This document shows, in pieces, positions 50,832-60,057 of a DNA stretch of 64,000 bases. Under the pieces are notes generated by a model. It saw only the letters and a list, made by a program, of their open reading frames with translations, ran no database searches and was not told the origin of the DNA. Source of the DNA: UBA7672 sp965279205 (GTDB lineage: Bacteria > Pseudomonadota > Alphaproteobacteria > Caulobacterales > Hyphomonadaceae); contig OZ257144.1 of assembly GCA_965279205.1 (NCBI GenBank), forward strand, positions 930,001 through 994,000, in the 5' to 3' direction. The stretch's first letter is position 1. The number at the start of each line of letters is the position of its first letter. Position numbers and translations under genes: made by a program.

Positions 50832-51833
50832 CTATCCCACGACCCGGTCCGGCGTCGAATGCCGCCATTCCTGCAGCAGCGTGCGTAGCGCAGCCACGAA
50901 AGCGAGGGGCTGGTCGAGCATGACGTGGTGGCGCGCTTCCGGGATCTCGATGAAGGGAACCTGACGGTTCAGGAGGTCGCGCATGTAGTCGCGGACGTCG
51001 GTGTCCCAGATGATCGACTTGTCGCCCTTGAACAGCGCGATGCGGCAGCGAGTGGCTTTCAGAAGTTCAGGAGGTTCGCGGGAGACGGAGAAACGCTGCC
51101 AGATCGAGGGATCGAACTTCCAGGCCCAGCCGTCGCCGGATCCATCGGCCATCGGTGCTTTCCTGAGCGACCAGCGGGCGATGTAGTCGAGGATGTAGTG
51201 GTTCTCGCACGGCTGCAGCGGAGCGAGGCGGAAGCGCGAGAGGGCTTTCTCGAGCGTGGGATAGACGCGATTGCCGCGTATGGCCTTGGGCGGACCGGTA
51301 CGTGGCCGGTCGGGCGGGTTCACGGGCGAGTCGACGATGACGATGCCGGTAAAGCGATCACCGTACTCTGCCCCGGTGAGGATGGTCACGAAGCCGCCAA
51401 AGGAATGCGAGACAATGATCGGCTTTTCGGCGTGCGCGAAAAGACCGGCTGCTTCGCACACCGCGAGCTGTTCGCGCGCGAACATCTCCATCGTGTAGTT
51501 TTCGCGCCAGGCGGAATCGCCCATGCCCGAGAAGGTCATGGCGACGACGTGATAGTCCTCGATCAGGTACGGGGCGACGAAATCCCACCAGTGCGCGTGC
51601 GCGCCGTTGCCGTGGACCAGCAAGAGGCCCGGCTTCGACCGGTCGCCCCAGGATTGGTAGTGGACCTTCGCGCCCTCGCTCTCGACGAACGCGGTATCGT
51701 AGTGCGTGGCGACGGCGTCCTCGAACCATTTGGGCGCGGGCGGCTGGGCGCCGTGGTAGGGCGCAAGCGGCCCCTGCTCGGCGGGCATCTCCACCGGCTG
51801 GTCGCGAACCAGCTTGTCCTTCTCATTGGCCAT
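50832..51833 (-). CDS. Alpha/beta hydrolase
   Basis: A 333-residue hydrolase: oxyanion HGNGAHAHWW, nucleophile S144 in VSHSFGG, acid Asp near KGDKSIIWDTD and His in EARHHVMLDQP. No signal peptide, so it is cytoplasmic. It follows the third quinohemoprotein gene after 65 bp on the same strand and could cleave diketone, ester or lactone products made by those oxidases, as oxidised-polyvinyl-alcohol hydrolase does beside PVA dehydrogenase; that enzyme, however, is exported, so the analogy is loose. Confidence 0.88.
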   Translation of the reverse strand: MANEKDKLVRDQPVEMPAEQGPLAPYHGAQPPAPKWFEDAVATHYDTAFVESEGAKVHYQSWGDRSKPGLLLVHGNGAHAHWWDFVAPYLIEDYHVVAMTFSGMGDSAWRENYTMEMFAREQLAVCEAAGLFAHAEKPIIVSHSFGGFVTILTGAEYGDRFTGIVIVDSPVNPPDRPRTGPPKAIRGNRVYPTLEKALSRFRLAPLQPCENHYILDYIARWSLRKAPMADGSGDGWAWKFDPSIWQRFSVSREPPELLKATRCRIALFKGDKSIIWDTDVRDYMRDLLNRQVPFIEIPEARHHVMLDQPLAFVAALRTLLQEWRHSTPDRVVG

Positions 51834-51898
51834 CGGCGCCTCCGTTCACGTAGGTGAGTAGGCGGCGCGGACAGTGGGGGCAAGTGTTGGCGCGTGTC

Positions 51899-53839
51899 CT
51901 ACTTCTTCGGCTTGAACGCGATCATCACATTTCCCGGCGCCTGGCCGAACATGCCGTAGCCGGAGTTCACGATCAGCAGGCCGCGCGTGGCGATGATCGA
52001 CGCCGCATCGAAAGACCCTCCATTGCCCTCGACGCCATTGGCGCCCTGATAGGTCTGCGCGGTATCGTACTGCCACTTCAGTGCGCCTGTCTTGCGGTCA
52101 AGCACGTAGAGCCTGCCGTCGAGGCCGCCGGCGACGACATAGTCGCCGATGACGCTGGGGGCCGCGGAGATGCCGGAAAGACGCTGGCAGCCGGGCAGAC
52201 GTTTCTTGCGTTCGTCGGGGCAATCCGGCTGCGTGTTGAACTGCCACGCGATTGAGCCGTCATTGAGGTTGAGGGCGTAGAGGCCGGGCTTGATGGCGTT
52301 GGCGTCATAGGCAGGGTCGGTGGGAACAGCGCGGCCGACGTTGGAGATCGGCGCGTAGATGTGAGTGTCGTCCGCCGCGATGCCCCAGTGAATGCCGCCC
52401 ATCGCCGTGCCGTGGCCAAGTGCAGTGCGCCACACCACTGATCCGTCATCCGGGTTCATCGCCCAGACCGAGCCGGATTTCTGGCCGGCGAGGACGAGCT
52501 CCTTCCCGTTTGGCGCCTGGGTGAAGATGGTCGAGGCGCCGAAGTCGACGTCGCGATAGACCGTCGGGCCCGAGCAGTTCTTGTTGCTCTCGCGGCCCGG
52601 CGCGCATCCCAGGTTATAGACGTCGTCGGCAGTTGCCTGATGGCTCCAGACGATCTTGCCCGTGTCGAGGTCGAACGATAGCAACGCGTCGGTGTTCGGG
52701 TGAGCCGGGCCGGAATTGGCTTCGCCGGTGCCGACATAGAGGCGGTTGCGCTTCACATCGAGCGAGGCGGAGTTCCAGATCGGCGCGCCCGAGGGGCCCC
52801 AGATGAACTGGCCATCGCCACGATCCTTGATCGGCTTGGCCTCAGGCATCGTCGCCTGTGCCCAGATTTTCTTGCCGGTCTTCGCGTCGAGCGCGGTGAT
52901 GCCGCCGCGCGCCTTGCAGCACACGTAGGAATCCGCGGCGGCGGCGGGCAGTTCGTATTGCGAGATGGGTGCGTAGACGCGATCCTTGTAGAGAACTGGC
53001 GTCGAGGTCACCATCTGGTTCTGGAAGAACTTGATGTCGGCTTCCCACATCTTCCTGCCGGTCTTCGCGTCGATGGCATGGACGAAGCCGCCCATGTCGC
53101 CGACCATCACGACCTTCTGGCCGTTGGACATCTCGCCATAGCCTGCCGATGTGCGGAGCGAGCGGCCGCCGTCATAGACCCATTGAACGCATGGCTTGTC
53201 GCCCGAGATGTCGAGCGCGAAGAGGCGGTTGTTGTCGGCCATCGGCAGGAACATCGTGTCGCCGACGATGGCGGCCTGTCCGCGCATTGTGCTGACCTGT
53301 GGGAAGGCCATGGTCCAGGCGACTTCCATGTTGTCGAGATCGCCAGGCTCGAGGCCGGACTGCGCGAAGGAGAGCTCGCGGCGGTTCGAGTAGTTGTAGC
53401 CAAAACCAGAAACGGTGGGCTTCACGTCGAGTTTCGGCGTACGGCGGTTGGCGGGGCAGGCGTTGGGTTCGATCCAGCCCGTGGCGTTGGCCTCGCCGCC
53501 AGAGAGATAGTCGGAGACGTTGGATACTTCGACAGCGGACAACTGCGATCCCTGAGCTGTCATCTTGCCCATGATCAGCGCGTTGGTGACGTAGAGCGCC
53601 GAGACGCGCTTCAGGGTATCGCGCGAGGGCGCCTTGGTCAGCTCGGGGTTGTCGTGACAGGAGGCGCAATGCTTCTGGTAGACGGCTTCGCCTGCCGCCT
53701 TGGAAGCGGCAGTTGCCTCGCCATGGTGAGCGGCGATCACCATCGGATCGCTTGAGGCTGTCTGCGTTTCCGATGTCGAACATGCGGCGAGGGACAGAGC
53801 CGTCGCGAGTGCGAGGCTCGATGTGATGGTCCTGATCAT
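51899..53839 (-). CDS. Lipoprotein quinohemoprotein (cytochrome c plus PQQ propeller), copy A
   Basis: A 646-residue lipoprotein (lipobox Cys 20 in SLALATALSLAAC). The heme site is C58-A-S-C61-H62 (KHCASCHDN); the rest is a PQQ-binding beta-propeller with tryptophan-docking blades (TGRKMWEADI, TGKKIWAQAT, DGSVVWRTAL, TGALKWQYDT) and a vicinal disulfide C307-C308 (YVCCKARGG), the feature that lines the PQQ pocket in quinoprotein alcohol dehydrogenases. This order, cytochrome c before the propeller, is that of polyvinyl-alcohol dehydrogenase. The likely substrates are secondary or polymeric alcohols in the periplasm. Third of three tandem copies, 18 bp after copy B. Confidence 0.85.
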   Translation of the reverse strand: MIRTITSSLALATALSLAACSTSETQTASSDPMVIAAHHGEATAASKAAGEAVYQKHCASCHDNPELTKAPSRDTLKRVSALYVTNALIMGKMTAQGSQLSAVEVSNVSDYLSGGEANATGWIEPNACPANRRTPKLDVKPTVSGFGYNYSNRRELSFAQSGLEPGDLDNMEVAWTMAFPQVSTMRGQAAIVGDTMFLPMADNNRLFALDISGDKPCVQWVYDGGRSLRTSAGYGEMSNGQKVVMVGDMGGFVHAIDAKTGRKMWEADIKFFQNQMVTSTPVLYKDRVYAPISQYELPAAAADSYVCCKARGGITALDAKTGKKIWAQATMPEAKPIKDRGDGQFIWGPSGAPIWNSASLDVKRNRLYVGTGEANSGPAHPNTDALLSFDLDTGKIVWSHQATADDVYNLGCAPGRESNKNCSGPTVYRDVDFGASTIFTQAPNGKELVLAGQKSGSVWAMNPDDGSVVWRTALGHGTAMGGIHWGIAADDTHIYAPISNVGRAVPTDPAYDANAIKPGLYALNLNDGSIAWQFNTQPDCPDERKKRLPGCQRLSGISAAPSVIGDYVVAGGLDGRLYVLDRKTGALKWQYDTAQTYQGANGVEGNGGSFDAASIIATRGLLIVNSGYGMFGQAPGNVMIAFKPKK

Positions 53840-53857
53840 GACTATATCCCCGATACT

Positions 53858-55780
53858 CTAGCTCTTGGGTTTGTAGGCGATCATCACATTGCCCGCGCCC
53901 TGGCCGAAGAGGCCGTAGCCGGAGTTCATGATGAGCAGGCCGTTGGTGGCGATGATCGACGCGTTGTCGACCGAGGCGCCGTTGCCTTCAACGCCGTTGA
54001 CCGTCTGGTATTTCTGCGCGGTGTCCCACTGCGAGACCAGCTTGCCGGTCTTGCGTTCGACGACATAGACGCGGCCATCGAGGCCGCCGGTGACGATGTG
54101 GTCGCCGATGACGGTGGGGGCGCCGGAGAGGCCGAACAGGCCGTTGCAGCGGGGCACGAATTTCTTGCGCTCGTCGGTGCAGTCGGGCTTCACCTCGAAC
54201 TTCCAGTCGATCGATCCATCCTGGAGGTTCACGGCATAAAGGCCGGGCTTAAGGTTCGGATCGACATCCTGTCCGGGGATGGAGCGGCCAGGATAGGAGA
54301 TCGGTGCATAGACGTGTGTTTCGTCGACCGCGATGCCCCAGTGGATGCCGCCATTGGCGCCGCCAGTGCCAATATCGCGACGCCATACGACCGTGCCATC
54401 ATCCGGATTCATCGCCCAGACGGTGCCGGACTTCTGGCCGGCCACGACGATGTCCTTACCGTCCGGTCGGGTAGCGAGGATGGTTGAGGCGCCGAAATCT
54501 ACGTCACGGTAAACCGTGTTCTTCGAGCAGTTCTTGGCGCCGCCCTTGGGGCCGCAGCCGACATTGTACACGTCGTCCGCCGTCGCCTGGTAGGACCAGA
54601 GGATCTTGCCGCTGGTGAGATCGAACGACATCAGCGCGTCGGTGTTCTTGTGCGCCGTTTCCGAGTTGGCTTCGCCGGTGCCGACGTAGAGGCGGTTGCG
54701 CTTGATATCGATCGAGGGCGAGTTCCACACCGGCGCGCCGGCAGGTCCCCAGAGCATCTGGCCGTCGCCACGGTCGCGGATCGGCTTGGCGTCCTCCATC
54801 GTGCCGGTCTGCCAGATGATCTTGCCGGTCATCGCATCGACCGCGCTGACGCCGCCATGCATCTTGCAGCAGACGTGGTGGTCCTGCGCTGCCATCATGA
54901 TTTCGTATTGCGAGGAGGGCGCAATCACCCGGTCGCCGACGAGCACAGGCGTCGCGGTGGAGACGGAGCCGTCGAAGAGGCCTGTGTGTGTCTCCCACAG
55001 TTTTTTGCCGTTGCGAGCGTCAATGGCGATGGTCATGGCACCCATGTCACCGACAAGGATGATCGGCGTGCCGTCCTTGCGGACGCCATAGCCGGCGGAG
55101 GTGCGGATGGTGCGCTCGCCGGTGAAGACCCACTGGATGCAGGGCTTGACCTTGTCGGAAATGTCGAAGGCGAAGACGCGGTTCTTGCTCTCGCCGACCG
55201 GCAGGAAGATCGAATTGCCGACGATGGCGGCCTGGCTGCGCATGGTGACCGCGTCGGGGAAGGCCACGACCCAGGCGAGTTCGAGATTCGCAAGATCGGC
55301 TGGCTTGAGGCCGGCCTGTGCGTAGGAAAGGTTGCGGCGATTCCTCTGGTCGAAGCCGAAGGTGGCGACTGTCGGCGCCGCCGACAGTTTCGGCGTGCGA
55401 CGATTGGTTGGGCACTGCATCGCCGTGATCCAGTCGTCGCTGACGACGGCTGCTTCGGAGAGATAGTCCGACACGAACGACACCTGTGCAGAGCTGAGGC
55501 CGGTCGCCTGCGCGATCATCTTGCCGGTGATCAGCGCGTTGGTGATCTGCCCCGACGCCATCCGCGCCAGCGTTTCGCGCGAAGGCGCCTTGGTGGCGTC
55601 CGGATTATCGTGGCAGGAGGCGCAGGCCTTCTTGTAGACCGCTTCGCCTGGATGCGGGCCAGCCGGCGCTGCGGCGACCACAGCCTGGGTTTCGGTCTGC
55701 TCCGCCGGTGTCGTGCAGGAAGCAAGCAGCGCCGTGGCGCTGATGGCAAGAACAGACGCAAGCGCGCGAAGCGTGGACAT
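53858..55780 (-). CDS. Lipoprotein quinohemoprotein, copy B
   Basis: A 640-residue paralogue: lipobox Cys 22 (ASVLAISATALLASC), heme C53-A-S-C56-H57 (KACASCHDN), propeller blades (NGKKLWETHT, TGKIIWQTGT, DGTVVWRRDI, DGSIDWKFEV) and vicinal Cys in HHVCCKMHGG. Most similar to copy A along the whole length, including the NRRTPKL segment after the heme domain. Start ATG 55780 is set by the lipoprotein signal. It should pass electrons from PQQ through its heme to the respiratory chain. Confidence 0.85.
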   Translation of the reverse strand: MSTLRALASVLAISATALLASCTTPAEQTETQAVVAAAPAGPHPGEAVYKKACASCHDNPDATKAPSRETLARMASGQITNALITGKMIAQATGLSSAQVSFVSDYLSEAAVVSDDWITAMQCPTNRRTPKLSAAPTVATFGFDQRNRRNLSYAQAGLKPADLANLELAWVVAFPDAVTMRSQAAIVGNSIFLPVGESKNRVFAFDISDKVKPCIQWVFTGERTIRTSAGYGVRKDGTPIILVGDMGAMTIAIDARNGKKLWETHTGLFDGSVSTATPVLVGDRVIAPSSQYEIMMAAQDHHVCCKMHGGVSAVDAMTGKIIWQTGTMEDAKPIRDRGDGQMLWGPAGAPVWNSPSIDIKRNRLYVGTGEANSETAHKNTDALMSFDLTSGKILWSYQATADDVYNVGCGPKGGAKNCSKNTVYRDVDFGASTILATRPDGKDIVVAGQKSGTVWAMNPDDGTVVWRRDIGTGGANGGIHWGIAVDETHVYAPISYPGRSIPGQDVDPNLKPGLYAVNLQDGSIDWKFEVKPDCTDERKKFVPRCNGLFGLSGAPTVIGDHIVTGGLDGRVYVVERKTGKLVSQWDTAQKYQTVNGVEGNGASVDNASIIATNGLLIMNSGYGLFGQGAGNVMIAYKPKS

Positions 55781-55855
55781 CAGAACACCTCCTCCGGCGG
55801 TCGCGCACAGTCTTTTGCTGGCGACGCCGCAACGGAAGAGACCATCCACCCGACG

Positions 55856-55886
55856 TGACGCCCGCGTCAACTCTAACGCGGCGTCA
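55856..55886 (-). terminator. Hairpin between quinohemoprotein copies C and B
   Basis: TGACGCCCGCGT (55856-55867) pairs with ACGCGGCGTCA (55876-55886) with one bulged C. On the minus strand it comes directly after the stop of copy C, so it may lower read-through into copy B. Confidence 0.6.
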
Positions 55887-55894
55887 GCTCACGA

Positions 55895-57898
55895 TCAGTT
55901 GGCTTTCGGTTTGAACGCCAGCAGCATGTTGCCGCCGGCCTGACCGAACATGCCGTAGCCGGAGTTCACCAGCAGCAGGCCGCTGGCGGCCGTGATCGAG
56001 TTCGAATCGATCGCGCCGCCCTTGCCTTTGACGCCGTTGATGCCGTCGAACTCCTTCGCGGTCTCGTAGGTCCACAGCAGCTTCCCGGTCTTGGCGTCGT
56101 TGACGTAGATCTGGCCGTTGAGCGCGGCCGTCACCACCGTTCCGTCGATCAGGGTCGGCGCCGTCGAGAAGACGTTGCCGCGCCAGCCGCCGCGGGTGCC
56201 CGGAGCGGGGGCAGGCGTGCCGGCGGGAGGTTCAGGATTGAACTGCCACTTGATCTTTCCAGTCTTGGCATCGAGCGCGTAGAGGCCAGGCTTGATGTTG
56301 GGATCGCCGTCCCACTCGCCCGGGATCGGCCGGCCGACACTGGTGATCGGCGCGTAGATGGTGTCGTTGTCGTAAGCGATGCCCCAGTGGATGCCGCCGA
56401 GCGCGCCGCCGGTGCCGAGCGGCGTGCGCCAGACAACCTTGCCCGTGTCGGGCTCGAGCGCCCAGACCGAGCCGGACTTCTGGCCAGCATAGACCAGCTG
56501 CTTGCCATCCTTGTGCGTGCCGAGGATCAGCGATGCGCCGAAATCGACATCGCGGAAGACCGTTTCGGGCGCCTTGGTGCAGTTGAGGCGCGTCGGCTGC
56601 GGGTTGAGGCCGCAACCCGAGTTGAAGATGTCGTCCTTCGTGGCGTGGTGGGACCACTTCTCCTTGCCCGTCTTCAGGTCGATGGCGATCAGCGCGTTGG
56701 TATTCTTGTGCGCCGGCGGGGAGTTGCTCTCGCCCGTGCCGAAATAGACGAGGCCGCGTTTCTCATCGACCACCGGCGAGTTCCAGATCGGCGCGCCGGA
56801 GGGGCCTTTCAGCATCTTGCCATCGCCGCGGTCGCGGATCGGCTTGGCCTCTTCCATCGTGTCGTAGCGCCATTGCTGGGCGCCCGTTTTTGGATCGAGC
56901 GACAGAACGTAGCCATGGTTGGTGCAGCAATCGTGCGCGTTGTCGGCAGCGAAAGAGATCTCGAACTGCGAGACCGGAACGATCACGCGGTCCTTTAGGA
57001 TGGTCGGCGTGCCGCTGGTCATCGAGTAGGAGTAGGAGCCGACAGGCTTGGTCCATAGCGCCTTGCCGGTGCGCGGGTCGACCGCGTGAACCGTTGAGTC
57101 GATGCCGGAGAACACGAGGAGTGGTGTGCCGTCGGCGAGGACGCCATAAGCGACGCTGGTGCGAAGCGGAGCATCGCCAGGCGCGGCATAGACCCACTGC
57201 ACGCACGGCTTGGCGGGATCCGAGAGATCGAAGGCATAGACCTTGCCCGCGTCGGTCGCGGGATAGAACAGGTTCTTGCCGACGACGGCGCCTTGGCTGC
57301 GCATCACGCTCGAATCCGGGAAGGCGATCGACCAGGCGAGTTCGAGGTTGCCCATCTGGGCGGTGGTGAGCCCAGCCTGCTTGGCGGTGAGCTTGCGGGT
57401 GTTGTTCCGGTCAAAGCCGTAGTGGGTGGAGGTTGCAGCGTCCGGACCTTCGAGGTCAACCGCAGCGCGCGCGCCCGTGCACATCATGCTGGGCGTCCAG
57501 TCGACGCTCTTGGTGGTGTCGCGGCCGGTGACGAAACTGACGACCTGCGCGCGCTGTTCGGCTGAAAGCGCCGAGCCGATGTCCTTCATCTTGCCCTGGG
57601 TCAGCGCGTAGTTGACGAGCTGGAAGCTCATCGCCTTGAGGTTGTCGCGCGAGGGCGCACGCGTGGTTTCCGTGTTGTCGTGGCAGGCGGCGCAGCTTGC
57701 CTTGTAGACGAGTTCGCCGGGGTGCGTCGCGGGAACAGCAACAGGCGTCGGCTGCGTCGCGACGGGCAGCGCAGGCGGAGCGACCTGCGCAACTGGTGTT
57801 GCTGGCGCGGCGGGAGCAGCTGGTTCCGGCGTCTGGCACGATATCAGCGCCAGGATCGAGGCGCAGCCAAGTGCCGCCGCCAGCGTAGATCTAGCCAT
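55895..57898 (-). CDS. Lipoprotein quinohemoprotein, copy C
   Basis: A 667-residue paralogue: lipobox Cys 21 (LGCASILALISC), a Pro/Ala-rich linker (residues ~23-58) longer than in A and B, heme C69-A-A-C72-H73, blades (TGKALWTKPV, TGAQQWRYDT, TGKVVWRTPL, TGKIKWQFNP, TGKLLWTYET) and vicinal Cys in AHDCCTNHGY. It lacks the NRRTPKL motif of A and B and has a Gly/Pro-rich insert (PPAGTPAPAPGTRGG) near residue 585, so it diverged earlier. First gene of the tandem set; divergent from the DUF3089 gene. Confidence 0.85.
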   Translation of the reverse strand: MARSTLAAALGCASILALISCQTPEPAAPAAPATPVAQVAPPALPVATQPTPVAVPATHPGELVYKASCAACHDNTETTRAPSRDNLKAMSFQLVNYALTQGKMKDIGSALSAEQRAQVVSFVTGRDTTKSVDWTPSMMCTGARAAVDLEGPDAATSTHYGFDRNNTRKLTAKQAGLTTAQMGNLELAWSIAFPDSSVMRSQGAVVGKNLFYPATDAGKVYAFDLSDPAKPCVQWVYAAPGDAPLRTSVAYGVLADGTPLLVFSGIDSTVHAVDPRTGKALWTKPVGSYSYSMTSGTPTILKDRVIVPVSQFEISFAADNAHDCCTNHGYVLSLDPKTGAQQWRYDTMEEAKPIRDRGDGKMLKGPSGAPIWNSPVVDEKRGLVYFGTGESNSPPAHKNTNALIAIDLKTGKEKWSHHATKDDIFNSGCGLNPQPTRLNCTKAPETVFRDVDFGASLILGTHKDGKQLVYAGQKSGSVWALEPDTGKVVWRTPLGTGGALGGIHWGIAYDNDTIYAPITSVGRPIPGEWDGDPNIKPGLYALDAKTGKIKWQFNPEPPAGTPAPAPGTRGGWRGNVFSTAPTLIDGTVVTAALNGQIYVNDAKTGKLLWTYETAKEFDGINGVKGKGGAIDSNSITAASGLLLVNSGYGMFGQAGGNMLLAFKPKAN

Positions 57899-58105
57899 GT
57901 ATTCCTCCCGATGGCGCGCTGCGTGGACCGCTGCTGCGCCTGCGTGTTGCCCCAAGCCGCAACCTGCCCCAGCGAGAGGCCGTTGCAAAGGTGGTCCGGA
58001 ACGGGGATCGCGCCGTTGTGTTTGACCTTGGGGTGTTTGACCCCGGACCTATCTGCGCCACATTGGTCGCGGATGCTGGTTGGTACTGAAGTGAGGGGAG
58101 CGCCG

Positions 58106-59344
58106 ATGCGATTGACACGGATAGCCGCCCTTCTGGCGGTTCTTGCAACGGCGTGCGGGGAACAGAAGCCCGCGCCGGCGCCAGTGATTCCACCCCAGAC
58201 TGTCGACGATAGCGCAGCGCCGGCGCTCGTCCCGGTGACGCCAGCGGATTATTCTGCGGCAGGCTCGTGGCTATGCCGGCCCGAAATCAGCGACGCCTGC
58301 GAACAGTCCGCAATCGCCACGTCGATCTCTGCGGATGGCAAGCTGACGAAAGATCGTTTCGCTCCTGCCGCCAATCCCCCGATCGACTGCTTCTATGTCT
58401 ATTCGACTGTCTCCAACGACGAGACGCCGAACTCGGACTTGAATGCCGGGTCCGAGGAAACCGAGATCGCGCGCCAGCAGGTCGCGCGCTTTGGATCGGT
58501 CTGCAAGATCTACGCACCGATGTACCGCCAGGTGACGCTGCCCGCCTTGCGCAAGATGCTCGCGGGGGAGGATGTCGCGACCAATCGCGAGATGGCCTAT
58601 GCCGACATCAAGGCAGCGTGGGACCGCTACATCGCCAGCGACAATGCAGGGCGCGGCGTCGTGCTGATCGGGCACAGCCAGGGAGCGGGGCTGCTGACGC
58701 GGCTGATTGCCAGCGAGATCGATGGCAAGCCGGCGCAGGACCGGCTGGTGCTCGCGGTTTTGCTGGGCTCGAACCTTTCAGTTGGCGCGGACGGCGCGGG
58801 CTCGTTCAAGGAAATCACGCCGTGCGTTTCCAGCGAGGATGTCGGCTGCGTGATTTCCTACACCTCCTTCCGCACCGATGCGCCGCCTGACGAGGACTCG
58901 CTGTTCGGCAAGGCTGGGCAGCAGGGCATGAAGGCGGTGTGCGTCAATCCAGCGGAGCTCGACGGATCGAACGGCCAGCTCAAGGCGATCCTGCCCGCCG
59001 GCAAGGTGGTCGACTCGATGGCGCCGCCCGGCGCGTGGACCACCGACAATCCTGAAATCGAAACGCCGTTCGTGATGCTGCCGGGGATGCTGTCCGCCCA
59101 ATGTGTCGACAAGGGCGGGTTCAACTATCTCGCTGTCTCGATCGCTGCCGATCCCGCCGACAAGCGCACCGACGCCATCGTCGGCGATGTGGTGCGCGAT
59201 GGAAATGTGCTGCCCGGCTGGGGCCTGCACCTGATCGACATGCACCTTGCCATGGGCAACCTGGTGGATGTCGTCGCCAGCGAGGCCAAGGCCTACGCCT
59301 CGCGCGAGATTTCCAGGATCCAGCATCCGCGCGAAGATCCGTAA
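58106..59344 (+). CDS. DUF3089 lipoprotein (alpha/beta-hydrolase-like)
   Basis: A 412-residue lipoprotein (LTRIAALLAVLATAC) of the DUF3089 family: DCFYVYSTVSNDETPNSDL, then YAPMYRQVTLPAL, and the lipase-like VVLIGHSQGAGLLTRLI with nucleophile Ser in GHSQG. The family is thought to be periplasmic hydrolases or esterases of unknown substrate. ATG 58106 has GGGGAG just upstream; an in-frame ATG at 58073 would add 11 residues before the signal. It is divergent from the quinohemoprotein set, with a 207-bp shared control region. Confidence 0.87.
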   Translation: MRLTRIAALLAVLATACGEQKPAPAPVIPPQTVDDSAAPALVPVTPADYSAAGSWLCRPEISDACEQSAIATSISADGKLTKDRFAPAANPPIDCFYVYSTVSNDETPNSDLNAGSEETEIARQQVARFGSVCKIYAPMYRQVTLPALRKMLAGEDVATNREMAYADIKAAWDRYIASDNAGRGVVLIGHSQGAGLLTRLIASEIDGKPAQDRLVLAVLLGSNLSVGADGAGSFKEITPCVSSEDVGCVISYTSFRTDAPPDEDSLFGKAGQQGMKAVCVNPAELDGSNGQLKAILPAGKVVDSMAPPGAWTTDNPEIETPFVMLPGMLSAQCVDKGGFNYLAVSIAADPADKRTDAIVGDVVRDGNVLPGWGLHLIDMHLAMGNLVDVVASEAKAYASREISRIQHPREDP

Positions 59345-59384
59345 GGCGCTTCCATAAGGTGGAAAGCCAGCCCATCTTCATCGT

Positions 59385-60023
59385 ATGACCGGATGGAGCA
59401 TCCTTGCAGCCGAACTGCGGATACCGCGTAGCAGCCGCTTCGCGGCGCACCGGATGATCGTGATCGCCGATCCGGCGCGGAACGCCGTGCGGCAGCTCAA
59501 TGGCCTTGCGAGCTGGTATGACACCGGATCCGGTGCCTGGCGCCACAAGCCGATCGGCTACCTGCCGTCCGACCGGTTGCGCGGCTACGACACGGCGAGC
59601 CATCCGCGAACCTTCATGCCGATCAATGGCGCGCCGCTTCGCTCTCGGGCGCTTGGCGAAGCCATCGCCAGTGGTGCGGCGCGTGTTCTAGCGGAGGGTT
59701 TTGGCGAGGCCGATGTCCATGCTCGGCTGGCGCCCGCACTGGAGGCGCTCAAGCGGATCAACGCGCTTAGCGACGGGCCGGAAGGCGGATCGGGCCTGCC
59801 CTATCCCTTTCTCGGCTTCGGCCGGAATTCGAATTCGTTCTTTTCGACCATGCTGCACGTGATGGGATTCGATGAGCCCGCGTTCGCACGGCCAGCGCAT
59901 ATCGTCCCTGGAGCTCGCGGGCTGCTGTTGCCGAAGCCGGCGCTGGATGAAATCCGGCGCGCGTTTACGTCCGGCATTGATCCCGCGTCAATTCCGGTGA
60001 AGGTGACGAAGAAACATTCGTGA
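59385..60023 (+). CDS. Hypothetical protein with NSNSF motif
   Basis: A 212-residue protein without signal or membrane segment. The C-terminal half contains PFLGFGRNSNSFFSTMLHVMGF, like the Asn-Ser-Asn-Ser segment seen in several uncharacterised proteins related to papain-like or DUF-type hydrolases, but no catalytic Cys is visible. Start ATG 59385, 41 bp after the DUF3089 gene on the same strand, so the two are likely an operon. Function unknown. Confidence 0.6.
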   Translation: MTGWSILAAELRIPRSSRFAAHRMIVIADPARNAVRQLNGLASWYDTGSGAWRHKPIGYLPSDRLRGYDTASHPRTFMPINGAPLRSRALGEAIASGAARVLAEGFGEADVHARLAPALEALKRINALSDGPEGGSGLPYPFLGFGRNSNSFFSTMLHVMGFDEPAFARPAHIVPGARGLLLPKPALDEIRRAFTSGIDPASIPVKVTKKHS

Positions 60024-60057
60024 CGGCGCCTGCGCCGGCTCTTCGATCGGTGGTGAT

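Noticed and set aside
49213..50964. 583-residue plus-strand frame opposite pntAA and its neighbours
   Set aside because: It runs through several certain minus-strand genes and their gaps without family similarity.
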